Shown: positions 1-10,973 of the stretch, piece by piece
Numbering within the stretch: position 1 is the first letter of the stretch
Layout: every line of letters starts with the position of its first letter
NCBI GenBank assembly: GCA_019973155.2
Contig: BPQB01000004.1
Span: 1,116,001-1,180,000 of the forward strand
DNA length: 64,000 nt
Direction: 5' to 3'
Source: Phanerochaete sordida
Lineage: Eukaryota; Basidiomycota; Agaricomycetes; Polyporales; Phanerochaetaceae
Notes under the pieces: generated by a model
Database searches by the model: none
What the model saw: the letters and a program-made list of their open reading frames with translations, nothing else
Told to the model about the DNA's origin: nothing
Translations under genes and position numbers: made by a program

Positions 1-1490
1 TATTGCCGTCAGAAGCTATTTTATGTCATTGGTCACGTCAGACCAACGTCAGGCGACGTGGACACTACTAGGCAGCTATCCACCGACGCCCTCGGTACGA
101 TTTAGAATGAGCAAGACGCCGACGTGGGTTTCACTGGGAACATTGCGGCATTTGTAGAAGCGGCCGCAGTAGAGAACGATCGTCTACTACTTGCCTACCG
201 ACAAGAGCCCTTCCAGCTACCTCACATTTCGGGCCTCACTTCCGCGTGCCGCACCAGTACGCGAAACTGACGGAAGGCGATGAACGCCACAGACCACCTT
301 GTCAAGACCTTTGTGAGCCCTTTCCTCCCTTCTCGCGTTCACGGCTGATAAGTGACCTTCCCTGCATAGCCCTAAGCATCCAATTCAAACATGCTTTAAC
401 ATCCTTGTTCAATTACTTCTGGTACCTACTAATCCTGTTTCGGAGCAGGACTCCCTGCGGCCCCGCAGGCGGTACCACGGCTAGCCGTTGTCCCCGTGAG
501 GAAAGTCTTTCCCTAGCATGCCTCTATTCAGCCTCTTACGATGTTCGACAAGCATCGACATAGCTGCTGATTCCGACCCTATATTGCCTCGAGGATGTCC
601 TTGTTCCATACAGACTCTATAGGCCACCGCACAGTCTATAATACTCACCCACCAAGGACGAATACAGATTGACCGGACCGAACTCCAGCCGCGTGCCTTC
701 CGCGACCGGTGGCAAGTCTGCCGTCTATTCTTCACCGTTATAGAATCACCGCTCGCAGGCAGCTCCGGTGGGCCAGATGTTCCTTTTGCATGGACAGGCG
801 GTAGCCATCACCATTGAGCGCTCTTTCCTGTGGGCGCTATGAAGGGCTGTCGACCCGCGTGGCGTTCCTCATTACTCATTACGTGCAGGGCGGGGCCACA
901 AACATGCGGAAGATCTCGTGTCTTGACACTCATGCGCGTGGTCGGAGGTACGTAGCGAACCTCGGTTACCCTCCCAGCTGCGCTGAGATGAACTAAACAG
1001 CTGTACGCCATGATAGATGAGAACTGTTGTTCAGCGTGGCATGATTCGTGTATCGGAAATTGTCGCACCCATCATACTCCAGAGCACTGCCCTCGCCGCG
1101 AAGTATATTGGCCATTGTACTTGCGTCCACGGACACCTATGCTGAGAAGCCATTCGAGACTTCTCTAGTTCCCGTGAGCACGCCTTTGCCTTTGTCCTTC
1201 ATTCGCGATTTCGATGAACGGCTCACCTTACAGAGGAAGCGTGCTACAGCGTGGCGGTATTCATCGAACTGCGCCCAAATTAGTCGCCAAGCACCTCTGA
1301 TATCCGATGTCGGCCCTCTCGAAAGCCACCAACCAGGGGTCCACGATGCACCTCCATGAGGGTTGACAGCAAGCATGAAAGGCATTCCTACGGAATCGCA
1401 CGGGTCGGGGCGTATTGCCGTGTTGGTCGCGACTTCCCATAGTGGCACATCACTCGTATCATGCGATAATAGGGAGCGAGCCCGTGTGCC
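1..1490. other. No gene recognised
   Basis: Short open frames occur on both strands but none has a recognisable domain, a convincing spliced structure or a signal peptide. The last part is the promoter of the small peptide gene that follows. I see no tRNA or repeat here. Confidence 0.5.
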
Positions 1491-1493
1491 ATG

Positions 1494-1500
1494 TATAAAA
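1494..1500 (+). promoter_or_regulatory. TATA box of the small secreted peptide gene
   Basis: A canonical TATAAAA lies about 141 nt upstream of the ATG at 1635. A TATA box at almost the same distance precedes the paralogue at 13765 on the other strand, which supports both as true promoters. Confidence 0.6.
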
Positions 1501-1634
1501 GCCAGTAATAGATATGGCAGGTCATTCACCGCCCCACACAGACAGCTTTTCGTGAGTGTTAGTCTCTTGGCCCACTCATACACAGAATAACAACCTCCCT
1601 ATACTTACGCAGCTCGTAATTCAAGCCATCGGCC

Positions 1635-1842
1635 ATGCAGCTCAAAGTCTTCATCGTCTCCCTTACCCTTGTCTTGCTGGGCATGGGAACCGCCGCCGCC
1701 CCGCTTCACGTCGAGAGCATCCGCCCTTGCGGTCGGTGAGTCTCCCCGTTCCCGCCTCTGACACATAGCCTCTGACGCGATCCCGCCCAGCGATCTGGCC
1801 GACGAGTCCATTGACAAGCGTCAGGGAGCCTGTTGCTGTTAG
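1635..1842 (+). CDS. Small secreted cysteine-tail peptide precursor, 50 aa (copy 1)
   Basis: Two exons (1635-1735 and 1791-1842) flank a 55-nt GT-AG intron and encode a 50-residue precursor. The N-terminus MQLKVFIVSLTLVLLGMGTA is a good signal peptide. A short acidic propeptide (ADESIDKR) ends in a dibasic Lys-Arg, the Kex2-type cleavage site, and the protein ends QGACCC. Cleavage would release a six-residue Cys-rich peptide with N-terminal Gln, which could cyclise to pyroglutamate. The intact copy at 13558-13765 has the same 208-nt span, 50 codons, 55-nt intron and a TATA box near -130. I do not recognise a named family; a secreted signal or effector-like peptide is inference. Confidence 0.65.
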
Positions 1843-3400
1843 TTGTCACCTGGACGGCCATGCTGATCGTGTCCCCAAGTTATCATCTGTTGCTGCAGGT
1901 CCAGTGTCAGAAATATACTCTGTGCCCTTGTACCGTTTACCGATGGTTCCGAGTCGCTTCCAGCCGTCTAATCCTTCGATCCTGACTTCGAATACCAGCG
2001 TATTGATAAGGGACAGCGCATGCAATTACCGCCAGTATTTTCTGATGTCCTAGCCTCCGTCGACAGGAAATGGTACGACCGATGTCCCGTGAGTCGCTAA
2101 AGTCCATAAACTCTATCCTGACCTATGCGTTCCGTTGACTTCATCTTGCTCAGCTGCTTCGTCGGATGCGTGGACATGATGCGCTCTGCATCCCCGGTTC
2201 TCCTGGCGCTGACGCCACTGTCAACAGCCGCTACGCCGCCGCCACCCCCTTGACATGGTTAGCAGTGCATTGAATTGCTCGCTCGGTTCTCTCCGAGCTC
2301 TGAATCCCGGTGGTTCGCGGATGGGAACGACGTTCCACTGTTTCCGAGGGTTGCGCCGGCCCTGCCAGCGATATGGTATAGGGTGCATATTTTTTGTTAT
2401 GGTTCGGATCCCGCAGTCATGCTTTGACAAGGTTTCGACAGCACGCGACAGCTGCTTGGACAAACGGGTCTGCGTTCCATCAGCTGACATCCTTGGCACG
2501 ACGGCGTCGGCGGTTGTTTGGCCAGGTCTCAGCGTTACAGCTTCAATTTCGTGATGATAATCTGCGCGCCTGGCGGTTTCCAACCATGACTCAGGAGACG
2601 CAGTGCAGACCACCATCGGCGCAGTGAGTTGAACTGTGCACGTCTCAGTGACTGACACTCGACGATAATAGCTCACATCTGGGCGCATGCAGTACCGCGT
2701 TGCAAGTCTTACAGTCCGATTTATTCTCACTAGTAAGTATGATACCTCGCCTACGAGCTCGAGTGACTCAAATGATACACTCAGTGTTCTGCAGCGTACC
2801 GAGATCCTGCTTGCAGCCGAAGACTGCGGAGTGCATGTTGATGCAATCTGTCCTGCCGTGTAGGCCTTTCGCGCCCCGTTCAGAGGCTGTTTTGCGTTTG
2901 TTCGCTGATAGGTGTGACCCTTTCTTGCTCCTTGGCCGGCGGGTGCTGACCTGCATTCCTCCAAAATTCCTATTTTGTACGTGCGCATCGCACCTTTATA
3001 TCTTGACATCACCGCTCGTGAGGCAGAGGCAACTGACGATACAATCAGCGGCTTCGTATAGTACAGGCGCCACGGCCTTCAAGCCCTGACGTAGACACGC
3101 TGTCTGCTCACTGAGGCGTACGGACACCGTCAGAGAAGCCATGTCCACAGTTCCTCATGCCCAAACGCTTACCGGCTCTATTCAAAGAAGCCTACGCTAT
3201 CAAACGCTACTGTGGTCACAAGCCATCCCCGAAGCCAGCATCTCCGAGCCCGCCATGCTGTCGCCAGCCGCCTCGGGCGGGAAGCTTGTATGATGGGCGC
3301 AGCGTCGAGTGTCGGCGAGTGGTATCGTCGATGCTCACCCGCTGTCGCTGCAGCTTCAGGGCGACGCTGCGACACCGTGGTAAAACTGCGCGTCTGCAGA
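1843..3400. other. No gene recognised
   Basis: Open frames are short or compositionally odd; the longest, on the minus strand at 2221-3012, has no domain-like pattern. Some GT-AG-like spacing near 2090-2155 suggests decayed coding sequence, but nothing can be named. Confidence 0.4.
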
Positions 3401-3405
3401 AATGA

Positions 3406-3427
3406 ATATATATATATATATATATAT
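3406..3427. repeat. (AT)n microsatellite
   Basis: An uninterrupted run of 11 AT dinucleotides lies about 125-145 nt upstream of the ATG of the broken peptide paralogue. That is where its relatives carry a TATA box, so the run may be an expanded TATA element. Confidence 0.85.
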
Positions 3428-3550
3428 GCCTAGCAAGTGCAGGAGAATCTTCAGTGCCTCAGCAGATTAATTTTGTGAGCCGTCTTGCCCGGTCTACTCG
3501 CAGCTCCCTCATTTGCAACCCTCGGCGGACAGGACGCACCCAATTTCGAG

Positions 3551-3761
3551 ATGCAGCTCGGAGCCATCATCGTATCCTTGACACTCTTCGCCTTGAGCAT
3601 CGGTGCTGTCGCTGTACCTGTGCCTGAGGTCGACATAGCCAGCCCTTGCAGACGATTGGTGACATTTTATTGTATACAAAAACATATCGCTCATACTCGT
3701 ACTGCTAAGCGATCCCGCTGATGGATCGCTTGAGGCGCGTTAAGAGGGGTGCTGCTGCTGA
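3551..3761 (+). pseudogene. Broken paralogue of the small cysteine-tail peptide
   Basis: Exon 1 starts MQLGAIIVSLTLFALSIGAV, close to the signal peptide of the 1635 copy, and continues to a Pro-Cys. A 51-nt GT-AG intron (3659-3709) sits where the relatives have 55 nt. After it, the frame homologous to the intact copies (from 3711) reads DPADGSLEAR, then TAA at 3741, then EGCCC and TGA at 3759-3761. The homologous exon 2 frame is thus out of phase with exon 1 and stops where the others have the Gln codon CAG. As annotated, splicing gives a truncated product ending LRSR at 3721. A very recent or sequencing-derived lesion cannot be excluded. Confidence 0.6.
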
Positions 3762-3992
3762 CTTCGAGAATGACATTTACATCGCAGCCCCAGAACCATC
3801 GTTTCCTTCGCAGTGAGGAGGATACCGTGCCGCAAACAGCAGCTTTGGGTCTCTGTAAAGCAGTCTCACGATGAGCTGATTGTGGGATCAATTATACCCG
3901 TTGACAACAATCCATCTGTAGAGTTCACTCTGAGATATCGTACAGCATTCGATGCTATAGTACATGAATTGTCTTATACACGCTGTCCAACT

Positions 3993-6900
3993 TTAGCTTG
4001 TCGCTGCGCATCGGTCTACGGAGAGGTTCGCCGGATTGCCCCACCAGTTGGGGAAGTCGACAGCGTTCCCGCTGGCCCCGAAGACCGCGAAGCTCTGCAC
4101 GTTTCCTGTCAGTAAGCCGTACAGCATTTCCGAACCTGATATCACGCACCAGAATAAACATGATGACCTGGCTGCCGCCGTCGAGTGCCGCGCTCGTGAG
4201 GTAATTGTACTTCTTGAACCACTTGGGCCGACGCGAGCGCGCCCACCATTGCGACGCGAAGCCGATGAGCACGCACGACCACCACTGACCGTTGACGGAG
4301 TACGGGAGGTAGCCGACGTAGAGCGCAACGATGGGCGTGTTGATGTAGGCTGCGGCCCGACTGATCCAGCTCCCCTTCGGTGTGTAGCGATGCACAAGCC
4401 AGAACGGGATGGGGAAAACTAGTCCAAAGATGGTCGCAAATGGAATAAGCCAGTATGGCTTGCCAAAGGTAAAGCTGGTATACCGTGAGTACAGAGGCAG
4501 GAAGCGGGAAGATGTACGTACAGCTCCTTGCCCAAGGCACCCATCGCGACCGAAGCGGAGTTGTACTGCTGGATGATCCAGCCGCTCCACTATTGTATTG
4601 GATATCAGCACTTCCCAAATGTTTGACGAGAGCCTTGACGGACCACACGCGTCCCAACGGGATCGAGCAGGACCTCCCTGTTGGCGTTCACAATCGTGAC
4701 CATCACTTGAAAAGCGGCATTAGTCGACAAAGCTTTACAGAGAAGTGAGTCAGACGTACTTGTGTAATTAAAGATGGATCCGACGATAGAGCCCGCCATC
4801 TGCGCCGCAAATGTGACCCTGGGCGGCAGTTTGGTGTATTGGCCAAGCTTGAGATCTATTGCGAGCAGCATGTCAGCAGAAAACTTTCGGTGTATGAATC
4901 AAGCGCACCTTGAAGCATGGCCAACGTCTGGAACGCGGTGCTGTTCCCGTACAGGTTGACGTACATGACGGTGCTACATAGACCCGTGAGCACAAAGCGC
5001 AGCGACGGACACAGGCACTCACATGGGCTGCCCTGGATGGATGAACGCCGCGAGCACCTGGATGGCGTACTTGATGGAAATCTGAAAGCCCGTCGTGGCA
5101 GCAACTGAATGCCGATGTCAGCGTCCGGTCGGGGCTTCGTGGTCGAGAATACGTACTGAACCCTAGGCAGATGGCGATGACGGCGCTGATTGCGGTGAAG
5201 AGGATGACGCTCCACCAGGGCATGAGCGGTGTCGACGTCGTGTACTAGAGGTGCGTCGACGGAGTCAGTGCTAGTGCGCTCATGACGATCGTGAAAGTCG
5301 TACGCTGCAGCCAATGCCCACGGCCAATGACGCAATAAAGAGGAGTCCGTACCACCACTGCGGAACTTCAGGGTATTTCTTCATCTCTGCAGAACTATTA
5401 TCGGCCGTTGAGCGAAAATGTCTGCGCAAGTTACGTACCCCGGTAATGTGCGTCGTCGATCTCCTGATTGCCCTTCAGGAACTTGAAGCCGGAAAATGCT
5501 ACCCCCGATATCAGTCACCGCCACCCCACGCGCATGCACAAAAGTCGACTCACCAGCTTTCAAATCATTCCAATGCCAAAGCATTACGTGTACTATGGCT
5601 GCGCCGAGGCTGAAGTTGTAGCACATTTGGCTGACGACGTACGTCGCGGTGTAGCGCGGAAGCCCAATCTCGGCGAGCTTGCTCTTGTCGAGACCGTTCT
5701 CGGGCGTCAGGATCGCACTCTGGTTGTAGGTACCCCCGTCTGTGCCGAAGAGCGAGGTCGACATGAAATCAAGATCGCGCGCGCCGAAGCTGTTCTTGTA
5801 GTACGCGAGAGTGAGCACGAGGTAGCCGATGGCCATGCCGACTGCAAGACAGAGAGTTGAGCCCGACATCGCTGTCATGAACAAGGTACGCACTATACGA
5901 GTTGATCTGTGTCTGCAGAGGCCAGACAAGCGGGCTGCCCTGCGTGATAAGCGTCCAGCTAGTGCTGAAGCTCAGCAGGCCGATGCCCTCGTTGCTGGAC
6001 CCAGCACCAAAGAGATTCCGGACGAAAGTAGAGCGACCGTTGTCGACAAGACAGATGACAGAGATGGCTGTGAGAAGTGGGAACGGATATTGCGGGATCC
6101 TGTCCGCGTCTCGTCGTCAGGACTAGATTCTACGGAATTTGTTCGAAGTGCGTACCATTCCCAGAGGAATATCGCCGCAAAGACAATCCAGAAGTATCTT
6201 CTCTTCTTGTGGTTCAGCTCACCCTTGAAATGAAGGCTCTGCAGGAGAGACACAACAGAGATGTATGATGGATAGAAGGCGTAAGTCGGATACACCAGGA
6301 GTGTTCGCACTACAAGTCGTCAGCCTTCGCAAACCAGGGAGAGCAGCTGCAATAAACTGACGAATGCCCGCCATCCCATATCCAAGCATTTGGCTAGCGA
6401 AGATCTGGAAAATGGCGACCGCTGCGTTGAGCTTTTCATTGTAGAAGAGATCTGGTGACCTCTTTGTGAGCGAAGACCAGCTGGTACGAGCGATGTACGC
6501 ACCAATGGCTGCGATAACTTCCATAGCAATGGCGACGGATGAAGCGGTGGAAGCCATGATGACGATGGCAGTGTGTTCTATTCATAACGTGAGAAAGACG
6601 TCAGGGAGAGAATATCGGGCGACTAACCCTTAATGTTGAAGGGACCGGGGTTGAGGTACCGGAACCAGCCCTTGGTCGGAATAAGTGCTTTAAGACGGCT
6701 GAGATCAACATTTAGATTCGTAATGAAGGGGAGAAACTCACTGGCCATCCCTTCTCCGAGTACATACGCTATTATGAGACAGAATAACTGCGAGACCGAA
6801 GCATTCTGGGGCTTGAACGTGTAAATGGTCGCGAGGACGGCGCTGAACACGCTGAGTCCAAGTCCAAGGAACACAGCTCTGAACGTGAACGCTTGCTGCG

Positions 6901-7156
6901 TCGGATCGTCTTCCGTTGAAATGACCTATCACCAGATGTCAGCACCTAATCGCAGTAGACAGATCTCCAGGCACACCTTCAGCGCGACATCCTCTGCCTT
7001 CTCGATGACTACAGAATCGGTATCGTCATGTCCATCGTCCGAGGACTCGAGAACGTCGACCTGGGGCGCCTTCTCCTCGTCGAGCTTCTTGAGCGAGAGG
7101 TCGCTCTCTGTGCGTTCCCGGCGGAGGACGCGCACGTCGCTCACTGGGTCCGACAT
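3993..7156 (-). CDS. Oligopeptide transporter, OPT family
   Basis: A many-exon reverse-strand gene encodes a polytopic plasma-membrane transporter that imports small peptides with protons. The N-terminal 60 residues are hydrophilic and acidic. The first membrane block then leads to GWFRYLNPGPFNIKEH, the NPG signature of fungal OPT proteins (the Glu-His pair is completed by splicing at about 6629). Further blocks include NGRSTFVRNLFGAGSSNEGI and GQWWSCVLIGFASQWWARSR. The last intron must end at the second acceptor (gtgcag) to give MFILSFAVFGASGNAVDFPN and the tail NWWGNPANLSVDRCAATS. Length and motif order fit the family and no break is seen. GATA sites crowd its promoter. Confidence 0.9.
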
Positions 7157-7328
7157 GGTGCGAGTGTGAGGTCAACGGACAGGCTGTCAAGAATCGCACC
7201 AGCTCTGGTCGTGAGCGCTGTGAGCCCTTCTCAGCTCCGCCGCCATCTTAACTCTTAGAAGCAGCGCTGCACGTGCCCCTACGGTCCCATGCACACCCAC
7301 CCGCGGTGCATGCACACGACCGGAGTGT

Positions 7329-7765
7329 GATAGCTGGCAATGGGCCCACCTTATCTCTTGGCGTCCACTGCCCAGCGGAGAGCGCAGGGCGCTGGCCCCG
7401 GAATGTGTGCCTCGATAAGGCAGCGGGCTCCTAGAGCGAGCGAACGCTGCTGCTAAAGACGGCCTATCGGCGGGTGGGCGTGCCCAGGGTGATAACCACC
7501 TTGCCTATCGGGGGCGCACCGTGTGGGCGCGAGTGCTAGGGTGCGAGGGCACGGGGCGGAGGCAGCTTGGGGCATCACCCGAGAAGCTATCAGGGAGTTG
7601 GCGAGAAGCCCATGATGGTATACTTATCGGCGCGACTGTGATAAGTCGCGAGAAGAGGCGTCGACGCGCGGGCCGCAACGAAAAGCTAGATACCAGAACC
7701 CAGTAAGACTTGAGTGCCATTTCCGAAAGAAATGACTAGGTGCTCGTACCTCTTGGGTATGATAA
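7329..7765 (-). promoter_or_regulatory. Cluster of GATA-factor sites upstream of the OPT gene
   Basis: About ten GATAA/GATAG motifs in either orientation occur within 440 nt: 7329 (GATAG), 7350-7355 (CTTATC), 7414-7419 (GATAAG), 7464 (CTATC), 7491 (GATAA), 7505 (CTATC), 7587 (CTATC), 7623-7628 (CTTATC), 7640-7645 (GATAAG) and 7761 (GATAA). This is several times the chance expectation. GATA factors of the AreA/Nit2 type switch on nitrogen-scavenging genes in fungi, which fits a peptide transporter starting at 7156. The stretch 7157-8088 holds no gene. Confidence 0.5.
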
Positions 7766-8088
7766 CGATGTCAAGGAACGAGTGGAGGAGATACAGAAGC
7801 CGACGCCGAATGTTTGCATTTGTTGGCAAGGGATCAGGGCGGCTCGACATGGTCCGACTTAGGCAAGCGACGTCGTTGTAGAAATCGCACGCTCAACACA
7901 GCGCGCTGCAAGTGCTCGGATATCGAGCACATTGATATAGCTATGGTAAATGGAGCAACATAGCAGTGACGGTCATGCCTACAATACAAGCGAGGGCGGT
8001 GATAGCGTCCTCAGTAGATGGAAAAGGGAGTTGCCGCAATCCGGCAGCTGGAGTGAAAGGCGACAGAGCATGCCGCGAGTACGACGTC

Positions 8089-10727
8089 TCAATGCGCTGC
8101 TTGCGCGAGCTCCGCGTCGTGACGTGCGCCGGCCTTGTGCTCGGCGGCGAGACGCGCACGTACCTTCTCGACCTGGTAGTTCCAGTCGGTGCGCAAACAG
8201 AGCCACGCGCCGGCGACGGCCTCGTACACGAGCGCGAGGGTGAGGCCGATCCAAAGCCCAAGCAGCTCGTAGTCGCGCTTGAATGCAAGCCAGATGCCGA
8301 ACGGGATGCCGACGACGTAGTACGCGCTGCGAGAAAGGGGTCAGTATGAGACGGGAGGAAAAGGTGCGGGGGCGAGGTGTGGGGGTGCGATGTGGGTGGG
8401 GGAGAGTACACACCTTAGGTTGAGCAGCGCGCCGGTAAACTGCTTGCCCTCCGCGCGGAGGATACCGGAGATGACGGCCCCAAGACCGTCGAAGACCTGG
8501 AAAAGCGCGACGCATGGGAGAATGTACGACACGAGGGCCACCACGCCTACGCGGTGTCCGGTCAGCATGAATAATCCCGGGAGAGAGCAGGCGAGTACGT
8601 ACTCGCGTCGTCATTGAAGAGGTAGGCCCAGCGGTGCCGGAAAACCATGAACATCGTGCTCCACACTAGACTAATGAGGAGGGACATCAGCATCGATGCC
8701 TGAGCCACGTACGCCGCGCGGCGTGCGTTTTCCTCCCCGAGCAAGTTGCCAATCCTGGACTAGCGTTCAGCTGGAAATGTGCAACTTCAGGTTCGGCTAG
8801 GACGCACCGGACGGACGCGGCGACCGCTAGCGCAAACGGCGCCTGGTAGGTGGTCGATGCCGAGACGAGGAGTACTGACTGCGCGGCGAGGGCTGTGGGC
8901 CCGAGGAGGCTAGCGGCAACTAGCGGCGGTCATCGTCAGCTCCATCACAGCGAGTCAGGCACGCGGGCACTCACGTCCGACGAGCTCCCAAGACCACCAT
9001 TCGGAGGCGGTCTGTCCGACTCCTGCGAGGCCGAGCTGGACGAGGACACCGAGGCTGGTGAACGAGCGGCGGCAGATCGGATGCCAGGCCGTGTGCGGCA
9101 CGAACCAGACGCCGTAAACGACAGAGCAAAGCGCAATAAGGTTGAACGAGATGGCCGTCGCGATGGGGGCGCCAATGAAGCCGAGGCGGATGGGCTTCGG
9201 GCCCCAGACTGGAGGATATGGTTAGCCTGCCGCGGCGTGCAGGGGTGCGTTTGCGCTGACGTACCTAGTAGGTAGTTCAAGAGCGCATTGATGGGCGCGA
9301 CACACATGATGACGCGTGTCGGCACCGTGAAGAGGCCTACCAACGCGAGAACAGATTCAGAACCGGGATTTTCGGACCATGAAAGATAATCGCGCACCCT
9401 GTGACTGGAAATACCGCCGAGAGATCGCATTGAACGTGTAGGCGGGCAGGCCAAGAGCGGCCCACTTCAGGTACGTGGCCGCTAACTGCGCGACCTCAGG
9501 CTCCTGCTTCAGCCCGAGAAGGATAGCTTCCGAGCTGAACCAGATCATGATAATCGGCTGCGACCGGTGCTTTTAGTGAACCCGCTCCCCAAAGATGTGA
9601 AACGTACTAACCACCAAGCAAGCGGCCATAACCACGGCTGAAACAGCAGGGGATAAGCGAGAGGACCTCAGGGAAGAACCTATGCGCACTAACCCATCCG
9701 CTGCGCCCAGAGACCGACGAGCTGCGGCTGCGTTGATGTCCAGGCACTCGGCAGCATAGTGTCGAGAGTGCTTGCGAAACCCTGGATGATACTGTAGCCG
9801 GAAACACTGGCGGTCATCGAGCCGAGTGTCGACGCCGCGAGAGCCGTCGTGGACAAATGGCCTATCGACACGACCGAGGCGATGACAAGCGAGTATTCCA
9901 GAACGTGAGTCCTAGCGCAGTTTCATGATCAGCCTATTCTGAGCACGTCGAGACTAGCAGCAATGCGAATGCGAATATTCCGCTTCAGCTTGAATCCAAA
10001 CGTCCAGTCCCTGGAACGTGTAGACCAATTGAGGCCGGCCGCAGCACGTGTGAAGCCAACGAAGGAAACCTGATAGAGTTTTATCAAAGGCTTTTGACGT
10101 CACAAGGTCTTCTCAATGAGGGATGGTTGAAATGGCGAGACGCAGGTGAACACAGATGACCGCTCACGCTGCCCGCCGAGCGGTACGACGGCGGGATGGC
10201 GATAGACGATGAACAATGTACCCTCCAACAGAACCACGGCAATAATGACCCATCAGAGAGCGACCGACTCACCCAAACACAGGCAGGGTATATTTCGCCA
10301 AGATGCATGTCTCCTCCCATAGTATGTTCGGGACGGGCCCCGACTCTGACGAAAGGTCCTCCTCGTCGACTGCTTCAGGGATCCGCGGGACTGCCGGTGC
10401 CAGAAGAGGCGTGTTCTCGGTGGGTTCGAGCAGCGGACCTGAACGATGCCCGTCTCTATCTGGCAGAGGTCCCATGCTCGTGGGATTGAAGGGGGTCACG
10501 TAGGCCGTAGGGAAGCTGCTACGGCGGGGACGCTTTTTGGGCAGAAGCGAAGAAGTCGCCTCTTCCTGGCCGTCTTGAACCGCCGCGTCGTCGTCTACAG
10601 GAGACTGGGGTGCGCCTGTCTCTTCCGGGACCTCACTTATGCCTCGGGCAGCGGCGAAGCGGGAAAGCAAGGCATAATCGGAGGGCAGGGACGAGGGGGT
10701 TGAGTAGTGAACGTAAGTCGAGGACAT
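8089..10727 (-). CDS. MATE-family efflux transporter
   Basis: A multi-exon reverse-strand gene. The first exon (10273-10727) encodes a long hydrophilic, Ser/Pro-rich N-terminus ending just before the first helix (EETCILAKYTLPVFG). An unusually long 361-nt intron (9912-10272) follows, then THVLEYSLVIASVVSIGHLS and the typical MATE block ASTLGSMTASVSGYSIIQGF with ALDTMLPS/QLVGLWAQR-like sequence. A later block carries YLKWAALGLPAYTFNAISRR. The C-terminus is basic and Ala-rich and ends at the TGA at 8089. MATE proteins export organic cations, drugs and metabolites using H+ or Na+ gradients; fungal members are vacuolar or plasma-membrane. Exon junctions in the middle are not all resolved. Confidence 0.85.
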
Positions 10728-10973
10728 GATAGGTCGTAAAGCAGCGTAGGTTTCGCCGAGAGCCCCTCACACCACCGCAGGGGAGAAAGCAAACTTTGCG
10801 GCAGAAGCAAGAGTCAATTGGGCTCCCCCAGGGCGCTTCACTCGGGCCCTGGCGCTGACCCGCCACACTCAAAACGGGAGCGTCGTCGGGATCCCGCCAC
10901 ATCCATATTTGGAAGGCAGCGGTGATCCTTGTCCTTCCTCAACCGCCCGCTGCCGAGTCCGGCCCCAACTCCC

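Noticed and set aside
1822..1842. C-terminal Cys-Cys-Cys read as a prenylated mating-pheromone tail
   Set aside because: The precursor has a clear signal peptide and enters the secretory route, and no CaaX box is present. Basidiomycete pheromones lack signal peptides.
2221..3012. 263-codon minus-strand open frame
   Set aside because: Cys/Arg/Thr-rich with no helix or domain pattern, in a gene-poor region. Likely chance.
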